From positions 68,629,949-68,693,948 of the forward strand of contig OY282609.1 of the NCBI GenBank assembly GCA_958298945.1: a stretch of 64,000 nt of DNA, written 5' to 3'. The notes below the pieces were generated by a model. The model did no database searches. It was given only the letters and a program-made list of their open reading frames with translations, and was not told the DNA's origin. Source of the stretch: Atherix ibis. Lineage: Eukaryota; Arthropoda; Insecta; Diptera; Athericidae. Of the stretch, positions 48,661 to 60,679 are shown one piece after another (within the stretch, counting starts at the first letter, position 1; each line of letters opens with the position of its first letter). The translations under genes were made by a program, and so were the position numbers.

Positions 48661-49934
48661 AGCTTTCTACATTGTACCCAATAAAACCAGTCTCATTCAG
48701 ACATAAAGAAGTCACTGACACATGTTTGAAACACGTTACACATAAACAAACAGAACAATCTTTAAAATATTTTTAATAAAAATTCCGCATAATTTTTTAT
48801 TTAGAAATTTTAAACCCAAACATTTTTAGTTGGAAATCTTCATCAAAATTTTCCTCTACATTTTCCTCCAATTTGAAGTTTTATATGTGATTAAAATTTT
48901 CCCACAATAAGTAAGACTGTAACTTTTTACAATTTTTTTTCTAAACAATTGTGTTTTGCAACTAAAAATCTCACCCTTAAATTGTATTACGAGATACACC
49001 TAAGGTAACTCGTATGTAATAATTTCACATCAAGCATATGTCTGTGAGAAAATTTCTACAAACTGGACATAGTATGCTAAGAAGAAATAGGAGTTTGGTA
49101 GTGATCAGCTCGACTATTGTATTCATAGTACCTCATCGCGGAAATTTACCCACGGTAAACAATAGGATCTGTTCAAATACGGGTAGTAACTTCTAGTCTG
49201 TGATACATCAAAATAAATGAATTCGATTGGCTGCGTATTTTACCACTGGTCTGTCGATGATGGGATTTGGGATGTCTTTTTTTTGTAGGACATTTTACTA
49301 CCACTCAATCTAAACCTTGTGCTGGTGCTAGACCGACAAACTCCCAGGCCTAAGAAATTGTATAACTCGAGTGACAAAAATCATCCCACGGGATAAATCA
49401 GATGCGGCTAAACACGAAATACCATGTGAAGGATCAACAACATAAAAAGATCGCCGTCAACATTATAAAACACCGTCGACTTGATGTTTGGTAACACCAG
49501 TTCGTCTACAGATGCACAGTCTCCCGGCTAGAATCAATTCAACCAACACTACTGGAAATTTGAGTCGATTAGGGTGAACTGCGGAAGAAGGAAGTTCAAG
49601 CATTAAAATATTTCTATTCGTTCCAGGGGAAAATAGTTTTTTCCCCTTGACACCAAATCATCAGCCTCCCATACACTAGGGAGTATTAAATTCACACACA
49701 AGTACATTTAATTGTGCAGCTAAAAATCAGTAACGTATGTTTCTGCACATTGTCCAACGTAATAGATGCCTTAACAGATGGGCAGGAAGGGAAAAACATT
49801 TAGGGACCTATTATTAGATAGTTTTGTATATTTACCTATAAATTAAATGATTTTTAAAAATCCAAAAATGAAAATAGCTAATGCATTCAAAAGCAAAATT
49901 GCAAATCCAGTAATTAAGAAGATTAAATCGCGAT
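48661..49934. other. Non-coding region before array G
   Basis: Moderate GC, no ORF of note and no repeat recognised. Confidence 0.35.
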
Positions 49935-51705
49935 TTTTACTGAAAATTTTTTCTGAACACTTTTACTGAAAATTTTTACTGAAAATTTTTACTGAAAATT
50001 TTTACTGAAAATTTTCACTGAAAATTTTTACTGAAAATGTTTACTGAAAATGTTTACTGAAAATGTTTACTGAAAATTTTTACTGAAAATTTTTACTGAA
50101 AATTTTTACTGAAAATTTTTACTGAAAATTTTTACTGAAAATTTTTACTGAAAATTTTTACTGAAAATTTTTACTGAAAATTTTTACTGAAAATTTTTAC
50201 TGAAAATTTTTACTGAAAATTTTTACTGAAAATTTTTACTGAAAATTTTTACTGAAAATTCCTACTGAAATTCCTACTGAAAATTTCTACTGAAAATTTC
50301 TACTGAAAATTTCTACTGAAAATTTCTACTGAAAATTTCTACTGAAAATTTCTACTGAAAATTTCTACTGAAAATTTCTACTGAAAATTTCTACTGAAAA
50401 TTTCTACTGAAAATTTCTACTGAAAATTTCTACTGAAAATTTCTACTGAAAATTTCTACTGAAAATTTCTACTGAAAATTTCTACTGAAAATTTCTACTG
50501 AAAATTTCTACTGAAAATTTCTACTGAAAATTTCTACTGAAAATTTCTACTGAAAATTTCTACTGAAAATTTCTACTGAAAATTTCTACTGAAAATTTCT
50601 ACTGAAAATTTCTTCTGAAAATTTCTACTGAAAATTTCCACTGAAAATTTCTACTGAAAATTTTTACTGAAAATTTTAACTGAAAATTTTTACTGAAAAT
50701 TTTTACTGAAAATTTTTACTGAAAATTTTTACTGAAAATTTTTACTGAAAATTTTTACTGAAAATTTTTACTGAAAATTTTTACTGAAAATTTTTACTGA
50801 AAATTTTTACTGAAAATTTTTACTGAAAATTTTTACTGAAAATTTTTACTGAAAATTTTTACTGAAAATTTTTACTGAAAATTTTTACTGAAAATTTTTA
50901 CTGAAAATTTTTACTGAAAATTTTTACTGAAAATTTTTACTGAAAATTTTTACTGAAAATTTTTACTGAAAATTTACTGAACTGAAAATTTTTACTGAAA
51001 ATTTTTACTAAACTGAAAATTTTTACTGAACTGAAAATTTTTACTGAACTGAAAATTGTTAATGAAAATGTTTACTGAAAATTTTTACTGAAAATGTTTA
51101 CTGAAAATTTTTACTGAAAATTTTTACTGAAAATTTTTACTGAAAATTTTTACTGAAAATTTTTACTGAAAATTTTTACTGAAAATTTTTACTGAAAATT
51201 TTTACTGAAAATTTTTACTGAAAATTTTTACTGAAAATTTTTACTGAAAATTTTTACTGAAAATTTTTACTGAAAATTTACTGAACTGAAAATTTTTACT
51301 GAACTGAAAATTGTTAATGAAAATGTTTACTGAAAATTTTTACTGAAAATGTTTACTGAAAATTTTTACTGAAAATTTTTACTGAAAATTTTTACTGAAA
51401 ATTTTTACTGAAAATTTTTACTGAAAATTTTTACTGAAAATTTTTACTGAAAATTTCTACTGAAAATTTCTACTGAAAATTTTTACTGAAAATTTTTACT
51501 GAAAATTTTTACTGAAAATTTTTACTGAAAATTTTTACTGAAAATTTTCACTGAAAATTTTTACTGAAAATTTTTACTGAAAATTTTTACTGAAAATTTT
51601 TACTGAAAATGTTTACTGAAAATTTTTACTGAAAATTTTTACTGAAAATTTTTACTGAAAATTTTAACTGAAAATTTTTACTGAAAATTTTTAACTGAAA
51701 ATATA
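49935..51705. repeat. Minisatellite array G, 13-bp unit TTTTTACTGAAAA, about 135 copies
   Basis: Very homogeneous, with an internal block of about 28 copies of TTTCTACTGAAAA (about 50280-50660) whose exact reverse complement is the unit of array E. A segment with units shortened to ACTGAACTGAAAA occurs at 50975-51060 and again at 51280-51315, with shared flanks (GTTAATGAAAATG), about 250 bp apart. Confidence 0.95.
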
Positions 51706-51910
51706 GACTAGAAATGCTTACTACAAATTTTAGTACAATAATAAATTTTAACTAAAAAGTTGACCTAAAAATTTTACTGATTTTTTTCTGAAAAGGTTTA
51801 CCAAAAGTTTTAACTAAAAATTTTGTACCAAAAATTTTAATTGAAAATTTATACCAAAAATTTTAACTGAACATTTTAAAGAAAATTTTTACTGCAAATT
51901 TTTACTTGGT
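51706..51910. repeat. Degenerate right edge of array G
   Basis: Decayed units such as CCAAAAGTTTTAACTAAAAA and AAAATTTTAATTGAAAATTT grade into unique sequence. Confidence 0.7.
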
Positions 51911-53929
51911 TTAAGTAGTCTCTTATGCATTAAAACTATGAAATTTAAGGTATATCCGAAGAGATTTTAATAATAAAATTATTAGCATACGTTTTAATGT
52001 AATTTCTTTTTAAAAAACTCAAAAGACTTTTGCAAACAAACTTTAAACAAACAAGGATTGTTTCCATATATAGATGAGGATATCAATATTTGTTTTAAAA
52101 AAAAATCTGGAATCATTAATTTCCGATATGTGCAACTTTTAGAAAGGATTCGACAACCATGAAATCAGATGTACAAAAACGACGGTAGATGTTCTATTTT
52201 CGTTATGTAATAATTCAGTTTGGATGTAGAAAGAAAATAATTCCGTGATTTAATCCACCCTTTTGTCCTTTTCATCATAAGAAGATATTCTTAAGGAATA
52301 ACAATTTCGGTTGCAGATGCATTTTAAAATGGCGCGTGCTATATGATCAAATCTTTTGTGTCACTTTATATGCCGGAAGAACATCTGCTTTTAGCATGCA
52401 GTTTAGAGTTTCCAATTTATCAACATCGATCCCTTGACAGGTCTTTGAAAAATGAGGATCCAAAGAAATTTTCGATTCTGTAGTCTGCCATCTTGTTTTT
52501 GTTCGGTTGCAGTGCTACTTGGAATGTAAGTGCATTGCTAGGAAAATCAGGTAAATTTTCAATGTAATGGCATCAAATCAAAAAATTGTGTGACGAAAAG
52601 ATTCAGAAAACGCAATTGCGCACCTGGATTGTCTGACTTCTATACTCAGATTCGGCACCCTCCACCAAGACGAAATCGGTCTTTTGAACTAGTTTCAAGT
52701 GAGTCCCCTACAATTCTAACGTTTTACATTAACCGGTATTATAATTTTGCCTCTCTTCCCTTATGTATAGAGTAATTTAAAAATAGAATAAAGTACAATC
52801 GATACGGCAAGACGTGTGGTTAAAGATTTTAAATGGTAAGAATTATTTCTCTGTGAATAGTGAATAGTGAACTGTGAATGGTAATTGTTTCATGGTTCCT
52901 CAAAGATTGGCTGGCTTTCTTAAATAATGATGATATACTCCTTAGTAAACCTAGACAATTTCATTTATTAACGTGCCTTATGGAATATAGGGATGTCCTG
53001 TGCATGCTAGCTGGGACGACATACAGACGCCCTAGATGATAATAAGAAGGACGTCGCACTATATCTAGGAGTCTAACCTTATGGAAAAAAGTTCCACAGC
53101 TGTTCACTAACCGGGTGTTTCTTCTTCAAGAATCTTGAAAGTGGAATTTACTTCTTTCCTATTGCTTTTAAGTAAGCAGGGAAGTAATTACGAATGAAAT
53201 TGCCCTCCAACTGAGCCGGCACCTCATTTGTTAGTAAGCAAAAGTGAAATTTCGAGGGTTGAATTTGTGCATTTGTGACAACAATTTTACCAATTTCTGA
53301 ATTTATTTTTTCTATAAAAATATTTATAAAAATCATTTCTATGCCGATTATTTATAAACTAAAAATCAAAATGCCATTACATCAAATATTAGTCATTATT
53401 GTTTAGAAAGCATTTTCCTTTGGAATATTTCATTTTGTCCCAAATTTTTTTCCTATTAAATTAAATAAAAAAATTTCGTTTTCTTTTTATATAATACATC
53501 AACTATTAATTATATAATATATGATTTATAGGTTAATAAACTTTTATTCACCAAAAATTGCTTTTGAAAAATTCACTAAATTCGCAAAGATAATAAAAAT
53601 AAGTTGTTTTTTTATGGCTTAGTGCTAAGCACCGGTAGTACATTTATAGAATTTATATCATTATCTGATAAGTTAATGATCGGCCAAATAAATAATTCTA
53701 TGGTCAATGGTCAATGACCTCCATATTATCTTCAAAGTATCTAAAATATTGTATATTCTTTGAAATATATCAGATTCAATATTTTTTTGAATTCCATTCA
53801 TAGATTTTTCTGTATCATGAAACTTATGGAATATGATTGATTGTCTTTGAGTATCATTTAACAAGTCCTATAAAAATTAGGATATAAATCGTCTATTCGG
53901 CAGCAACTGCAGATGCATTCGTGAAGTTT
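51911..53929. other. Non-coding region after array G
   Basis: No gene recognised. Short frames only. Confidence 0.35.
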
Positions 53930-54166
53930 TACTAAAAACTCTGCGAGTAAAGACTAACAAATCCGCAAGGTAAATTCACTTCCTCAGTAATTGGGAGACT
54001 GGTGTGCCGCAATGCAACTTTTATAATTAAATAGCATAAAGTTGGTGGGCATAAATGGAATTCCAAACTGCGTAAACTAAAAAGTTTAACGTTTAATGGA
54101 AAACCAGCTTTGTTCAAAAATTGAACAATTTTTACTTCCCAAAAATTTTGAAAGAGGCCATTATAA
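53930..54166 (+). mobile_element. Jockey-like LINE relic, 5' piece (before inserted DD41D element)
   Basis: Just before the DD41D terminus the plus strand reads NFYFPKILKEAIIK, matching the conserved YFP-x-WK-A-I region at the start of the RT domain in jockey/CR1-like elements. The sequence further upstream is too decayed to define the end of the relic. The start coordinate is approximate. Confidence 0.55.
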
Positions 54167-55418
54167 AGGGTTTTCGAATAAGAGTGATATGATTTCTTTT
54201 TAAAAAAAATACACTAATTAATAAGGAAATTCAAATGTTTTTTATTTAATGTGAAGTACTATCGATACAATTAAGTTCTGAATAAAACGTCATTCAAATA
54301 GCCTCCACGACTTCTTTTGCAGGAACGAATTCGATGAACCCAATTTTCGAGCACTTTTTCCACTAAATCAATTCGTATGTCATGAATAGCACGTTAAATA
54401 TTGACTTCTAAAGCTTGAAGAGAGTCTGATTTATTGCTTAAGACCAATGACTTCAAATAACCCCACAAGAAATAGTCTAATGGTGTTAAATCACAACTTC
54501 TTGGAGACCATTCAATGTCACAATTTCTTGAAATAATCGAATCTCCAAACTTTTCTCGCAATAATTCGGTTGTTGCACGTGCTGTGTGGCACGTAGCCCC
54601 GTCTTGTTGGAACCAGATGTTGTCAAGATCAACTTCTTCCAATTTCGGCCATAAAAAGTTGGTTATCATCGATCTATACCGCTCTCCATTAACAATAACG
54701 GTGTTACCAGCTTCATTTCGAAAGAAGTACGGACCGATGATTCCACCAGACCAAAAACCACACCAAACGGTCAATTAAGGTAAATGTAATGGGTGTTCAT
54801 GAATAATTTGTGGATTCTCTTCGCACCAGAATCGACAGTTTTGTTTATTTACCGCACCACTCAGATGAAAGTGAGCCTCATCGGAGAAGATGATTTTCTT
54901 TAAAAAATCGTTATCGTTTTCAAGTGGTTCCAAGACTAAATCAGCAAATTCATGACGTTTATGGTGGGTCCAATGGCTTCAGTTCTTGAGTGATAACAAT
55001 TTTCTGCGGATGCATGCCCAAATCCTCTCTCAAAATCCGCCAGGTTGTGTTTTGAGACAGTCCCAATTCTTGAGAACCTCTTGGAATCGACAAATTGCGG
55101 TCTTCAGCAACACTTGTCTGAACGGCAGCAATATTTTCATTACTTCGAGCGGTTCTTTGTCTTATTGACACTTGAACATTATGTAAAGAAAATGTACGCT
55201 CGAAGTTTTTAACAATTCAACGAATAGCGAGCACAGTTAGACGATTATTACGACCATAAAATGGCAAAAGCGCACGAAAAGTTGCAATTGGAAAACGATT
55301 ATTTTGATAATAAAATTGAATAATTTGTAAACGTTGTTCTTGCGTATGTCTCTCCATGATAAAATTATAAACATTACTGAATACAATAGAAATCATATCA
55401 CTCTTATTGGAAAACCCT
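54167..55418 (-). mobile_element. DD41D (rosa-like) IS630/Tc1/mariner transposon, complete with TIRs
   Basis: The inverted termini are 30 bp with one mismatch: AGGGTTTTCGAATAAGAGTG at the left and AGGGTTTTCCAATAAGAGTG at the right, both continuing ATATGATTTC. The length is about 1,252 bp. TA-rich bases flank both ends but the target duplication is blurred. The element has inserted inside a jockey-like LINE whose reading frame resumes directly on the other side. Confidence 0.9.
54394..55357 (-). pseudogene. DD41D (rosa-like) transposase, several stops
   Basis: The frame opens at ATG 55357 (MERHTQEQRLQIIQFYYQNN). It has an in-frame TGA about 45 codons in, continues through SIRQRTARSNENIAAV and GLSQNTTWRILREDLG, and carries the first catalytic Asp in IIFSDEAHFHLSG. 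A stop follows near 54779. The second piece reads VWCGFWSGGIIGPYFF, with the second Asp in WFQQDGATCHTA and the third in SCDLTPLDYFLWGYLK. I count 41 residues between the last two acidic residues, the spacing of the DD41D/rosa group rather than DD34D mariners. The C-terminal tail after 54394 is lost to another stop. Confidence 0.87.
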
Positions 55419-56340
55419 ATAGTTAATACTCCCCAGCAAAAAACTAAAGCAAAAATTTCGGAACATAGACTGATTTCTCAACTCTCTAACATCGGAAAAA
55501 TTGTTGACAGATTCCTCCATGATAGACGATATGAACGCAATTCCACCCAATCAATTCGGATTCCGGAAGGACCACTTCAATCTAGAAGCATAACTGAAAT
55601 TGCACAGGGACATTACCGGAGGACTATACCTTAAAAGAAGCACGGTTATTTGCAGTCTAGACATCTAAGAGCTTTCGATCACACTGTGATCATATTTTCC
55701 CCAGAGACATTTTAGTGCAAAATTTCATGATAAGATATCAGCCAAATTCCCACTACAGAGTGGTGTTTCCTAGGGATCTATTATGATACCTCTACTATAT
55801 AACATATTCATATCCGACATTCCTCCACTGAGTGACTGCGGTACTTTTTACTATGCGATTGACACTCTTGCTTACGCCACTTATAAAAATCCCAGTTTTG
55901 CGTTAAAATTTGTTAAGAAAGGATTGGGAATAATTCTGGAATTTTACAAGAAGTGGTGAATCGATGTTATTAAAAAAAAAAAATTAAGATAATATTCATT
56001 CGCAACCCTTCAATTAAGGGACATCGGAAAATATTTAAAAAAAGTAAATTTTCTATTGTTCCAAATGGTCTCTAGACGTGACGTTTACCTCCTTGATGGA
56101 GTTCAATTCCCGCGCTGACTTGAATTTGACTAAGGAACTTCGGGCTTATTATAAAATAGCATTTCTATTTAAAAATAGATATAGTCTATCCATAGAAACA
56201 AAGTTTTTACTATTGTATATAACCAACTTAGTAGACCCGTGTTGTCATACGGTTTTCCTATTTGGTTGGCGATTTCGAACGGATTAGAAAATTTTGAGTT
56301 CTGTAACGAAATTCTTTACGAAAAATCAAAAATGTCTTCT
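55419..56340 (+). mobile_element. Jockey-like LINE relic, main RT piece
   Basis: The translation gives EHRLISQLSNIGKIVDRFLH (the HRPISLLS block), PPNQFGFRKDHFNLEA (QFGFR-H-T block) and LKLHRDITG. It continues with VS*GSIMIPLLYNIFISDIP (PQGS-L-PLLYN-F block), FYYAIDTLAYAT (position of the catalytic FADD, here destroyed) and LSRPVLSYGFPIWLAIS (thumb). Stops and frameshifts occur throughout. It joins 53930-54166 across the inserted transposon and is itself interrupted at 56341 by a mariner. Confidence 0.8.
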
Positions 56341-57556
56341 TTGTAGTACAAATAAATCTATTATTTTTGCATTAAATTAAAGGTTTTATTTAGCATAGAT
56401 AGAATGATACGATTTAGGTCAAATATGCACCGTTTTATTCGATAACTTGTTGCCATTTTGAAGGTAATTTCATAATGCCTCTCTCATAGAAACCCTCGTC
56501 CCTATTGGCAAAAAACTGGGACAGTCGATTTTCACAATCTTCTCTTGAGGCGAATTTTTCACCTGCAAAATCATTCGTCATAGACAGGAAGAGGTGATAA
56601 TCACTTGGTGCCAGGTCCGGACTATAAGGTGGATGCATAAGAACATTCCAGCCAAGGTCCCGGAACTTCCAGTGAGTCACTATCGATGTATGCGGCCTGG
56701 CGTTGTCCTAATGGAACACAATTCCTCTCCTATTGGCCAAAGCTGGGCGATTGTTTCTTTCAGACGGTCCAATTGTTGACAGTATAGGTCCGAATTAAGA
56801 GTTCGGCCGTAGGGGAGCAGCAGTCCCACCAAACACACAGCAAAACCTTCCTGGCTATCAATCCTGGCTTGACTACCGTTTGCGCCGGGTGACCGCGATT
56901 TGACCACGACCGTTGTCGCTTGACGTTGTCGTAAGTGACCCACTTTTCATCACCAGTAATCATCCGCTTCAGAAATGGATCGATATTGTTGCGATTCAGC
57001 AGCGATTCGCTGATGGAAATTCGGTCCATGAGGTTTTTTTGCGATAACTCGTGTGGCACCCATACATCGAGCTTCTTTTTGTATCCAGCCTTATTTAAGT
57101 GGTTCCAAACGGTTTTTTGTGCAATGTTTATCTCCTGGGCAATCGAACCAGTGCTTATGTGACCGTCGGACTCGACGATTTCCATTATTTTATCGACATT
57201 TTCGACAATTGGCCTTCCAGAGCGTGGTGCATCTTTGACATCAAAATTACCGGAACGGAATCGATGAAACCAAAATTGCGCATGATTGGCTGTTACAGTA
57301 TCAGGACCATAAACACTATTCACATTTTCAGCTGCCTGGCTTGCGTTTTCGCCTTTATCGAAGAAAAACTGTAAAATATGGCGTAGTTTCTCTTTGTTGG
57401 TGTTCATCTTTTACAAAACTGTATGAGAAGCTTTTTTAGTACGAAATTTTATCTTTCTAACGCCATCTAGTGCAATCCGGTCGCCCTTTTACAACGGGAG
57501 ATACAGACTCCTAAAGCCATCTATTGGCAAAATAATGGATTACTTTTTACTACAAC
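56341..57556 (-). mobile_element. Mariner transposon, mellifera/capitata-like, with imperfect TIRs
   Basis: The left end TTGTAGTACAAATAAATCTA and the right end (read inverted) TTGTAGTAAAAAGTAATCCA form imperfect inverted termini that extend another 12 bp or so (TTATTTTTGC against TTATTTTGCC). The 1.2-kb length fits a mariner. The TA duplication is not clean, so the exact end bases are uncertain by a few positions. Confidence 0.8.
56435..57407 (-). pseudogene. Mellifera/capitata-type mariner transposase, inactivated near the catalytic core
   Basis: A 215-residue uninterrupted frame starts at 57407 (MNTNKEKLRHILQFFFDKGE). It covers both helix-turn-helix motifs, the linker WVPHELSQKNLMDR and the first catalytic Asp in RMITGDEKWVTYDN. 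A stop at 56760 follows. The core continues in another frame with RRGIVFH*DNARPHTS, where the Gln before the second Asp is a stop, and PPYSPDLAPSDYHLF, which has the third Asp 34 residues on. The C-terminus ends at 56435. This is the best preserved N-terminal half of any transposase in the window. Confidence 0.88.
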
Positions 57557-57660
57557 TTATATGATCAATTTATCCAAAAAAACATCTCTAAAAGGTTTTC
57601 GCTCACCGTAACCCATCTCATTAGGGATATCCCCAATAATCTACAATATAACAATACCAT
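57557..57660 (+). mobile_element. Possible C-terminal remnant of the same jockey-like LINE
   Basis: After the mariner the plus strand reads LYDQFIQKNISKRFSLTVTH followed by LIRDIPNNLQYN. This resembles the last segment of jockey-type ORF2 proteins and would continue the relic that stops at 56340. It is short and degenerate, so it is only suggestive. Confidence 0.4.
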
Positions 57661-59250
57661 AATTTACCTGTAATAATTATTTATTAAGCCTATGTAGATT
57701 TTTTTCAGCAGAACTAACGGTGTTAAATTTTTTGATCCGACCAGAATGGGCATGTACTTCAGATAACAATCCTTCACCTGCTTTTAATTTTAGATTTAAT
57801 TTTCGATTTAATTTTTTATTTAATTTAAGTTTCAGTTCATTGTTACTATATTTTGTTATCTAATTCAAAAAATATTTTGGTATCATAACTATGAAGTAAA
57901 TATTAACATTAATAAAAAAAACCAGTTCATCTTGACCGCTTAGGAAAGCAGAATAATTATCGTATTAGGCATAAGATTTAACCTTAATAATAGCAGTAAC
58001 ATTATAATATACAGTTTTAGTATATAAGTTACAAGAGTAGAGCCAAATGTACCAAAATTAGACTGAATAAATACGGTTTACTATCTAGTATGCAGCAGTC
58101 TTAAGTTTGAAACTAGCATATTACGAGTATATAGCTTAGATGTCCTTTAGCTTTCAACGAAATCCGCGCTTAAGAATTTACCTGATCTTAAAAATGTTGC
58201 TAGTAAATAATTAATGATTCGAATTAAAGTGGAATAAATTTTGAAAAGATAATATTTAATCGGTATATACGATTTTTTTTACTTATTGTATAAATCTTTA
58301 ATAATCCTAACTAATCCTTAAAGTGTGTATACAAATTTTGAAGATGCCATTGTAAATTTTTGTGACAATATTTAAATTTATAATCACATCTTCAAAATTG
58401 CAGCTGCTTTAAGAAAGGATTTTCTAGCCTCAAACCATATTCCTCATTCTATCTTTGTCGTCGATGAACTACTTCTTCGATAACTATGCTCCCAATTTCA
58501 ATAATCATTCAAGTTACGAGTATACTAAATATTAGGATACAGGCAAAAATAAAATTAACTTACCTTTTTTTAGGTAAAATTAGCTTACCTTACATTTGAT
58601 GTGAATTGATTTTGCCTGACAATAATGCAATCCTAGACGCTAGTTATTATCATATAAACTATCGAACATTTTATATATGTATGTGTGATCATAGAAAGAT
58701 AACAAAAACTAATATTTAAACAGTTTCACAATATCCGATCAATATTAAGTTTTGACAAAAAAACCTGTACTTATCAGTAAAATTATAGATAAAAATTCTG
58801 TAGATTTTCGAATAGTTAGTTTACAAAAATTATTTATTAAAACCAATCATAGTATTTTATTTAGACGAGATATGGTTCCTTATTTGTACCAGGATAGTCA
58901 TTCTTCTTGATACAAAAATAAATAGACAGTATTTTTGGCAGGCAGGTGTAAAATGTGGGTGTGAAAAAACGTCTCATATATCTCTGGCACCCGTTCAAAG
59001 GCGACATGGTGTTTTCTTATCTTTTCTGGCCAACCATTCTGTCTTCTGTCAAACCTTATAGACTATATATCACTTTTTAGTCTTCCTCAAATACAATTAA
59101 ACGGAATGCAATATTGGTCAGTATAAATTCAACTGACTAACAAATTTTGGGTGTGTATCGCTGCATTTATGTGCAGTCAGACAAAAAAAATGGTCAACTA
59201 TGAAATGGTCAATAATTCATAGTGGATAATGGTCAATCGGTTAGTCATTC
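57661..59250. other. AT-rich non-coding region
   Basis: No ORF or repeat beyond two copies of the octamer TACGAGTA (about 58120 and 58518). Confidence 0.35.
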
Positions 59251-59385
59251 AGACATCAGTTCAGCTGTCCCATATCGTTGCGTTATGTTTAGTTCTTGAA
59301 ATAGGTTTTCAAAAGAAAACAAGGACTATCTTATATTGAAAAAACTCTTTTTTTTATATATTTCTTTACAGTCGAAGATACGATT

Positions 59386-59640
59386 ATGATGGAAGGATAT
59401 GTACGCGTGCCATATGGACAGAACTTGTTGTATTTGAGCAGTTGTGAACCGCACACGTTATACTTGTCGGAAACACCTTCAAAAACCAGAAGAAATTTGA
59501 TTTTTTATTTACTGTTCATCATCATTTTCCTTTTTTTCATTTTCAATAAGAAAACTCTGCTCATTCGAATGGAAATGCTGATCCTAACCAAGCGCGTCAT
59601 AGCCAAACGAAGTAAATTTCAAGATACTCGTAGAACCTGA
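59386..59640 (+). CDS. Candidate small single-pass membrane protein, 84 residues, unrecognised
   Basis: The ORF opens with two ATGs (59386, 59389) and ends in TGA at 59638-59640. Residues about 36-53 (NLIFYLLFIIIFLFFIFN) form one strong hydrophobic segment. It is preceded by basic residues (SKTRRN) and followed by a basic tail (RMEMLILTKRVIAKRSK). A strong 3' splice site (TATATATTTCTTTACAG) ends 14 bp before the ATG, and a possible donor at 59307 would make a 65-bp intron. An initiator-like ATCAGTTCAG lies at about 59257. GC content is above the flanks. No family is recognised and an 84-codon ORF can arise by chance, so it is only a candidate. Confidence 0.35.
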   Translation: MMEGYVRVPYGQNLLYLSSCEPHTLYLSETPSKTRRNLIFYLLFIIIFLFFIFNKKTLLIRMEMLILTKRVIAKRSKFQDTRRT

Positions 59641-60679
59641 ACCGAATTGTATCGCGTCTGAAAATATCTAATCAAGGGTTCACTATTCATATAATACCTC
59701 AATTGATGTTATTTTAACGGAATGCCCCACCCTGCCATAACGGGTATATATGATTGTCTATAGTGTCCAAGCCATGAATTATCGTGTGTTGCGTCGGAGT
59801 GTGCCAAGCATTGAAAAATCCAATGTATCCTTTTAACGTTCAATCCAATTTCTGCAGGAGTCACGAGTATGCCAATGCTAATGATGGTGATGAGCAATAA
59901 CAGAAGTTCCTCGCTAGTTATCGGAAGTTCACTTGCGTGTCTAGAAAGTGTGGGTCACGTGCCGATGTCCTGCTTCAATGTTATTCCATATTCAGGCTCG
60001 ATTTATTTTTATTCTTCTCTATTATGTTGGTTGTTTTTTTTTCTCTTTTTTTTTCATAAAAATGTACCACTTTTCCATATAACTTTAGCGACCGCTATTT
60101 TCGCTATTTCTGGTCATAAACTATTATGGAGGGTGTGGAACTTGTGCCTGACAAAAGGGTGCATTTAGCAAGTGCCATGGTACCATTGCATCGCATTGTT
60201 ATCCCTTAGATGATGGTGGTGTCACTCGGTTACCCTTCGCTATTAACTTCATGTTGACATTATAGGTTTAATTTAATTTGCAAGACTCGCTGATGCATGC
60301 AATCGCATCAGTTGGTGGCGGCGGTTGGATGAAAAGTGCATACGTTTTTCGGATCCTTGAAATATGCTACTTGTCATTTACAATAATGGCACTGCTTTGA
60401 CAACTGTGGGAATGGGAATAAAAAAGATTCAAATCAAAATCATAACGCCCTTTTATAATCCATGGGATTTATTGGTACTCTGAGCACTATTCAGTGGAAG
60501 ATTTATATTATCTAGAGTATGGGGTGCGAATTCGTATGCAATTCATTAATTTTGAAATCGTTTCACATGTCCAAATTAATGTATCAATTTAATGTTATTA
60601 TTTCTTCTGTTTATGGAAGCTTTTGTTTAGGAAATTGATACAATCTGCAAAAATTTCTTATTTAAATCTTGTTTCAGTA

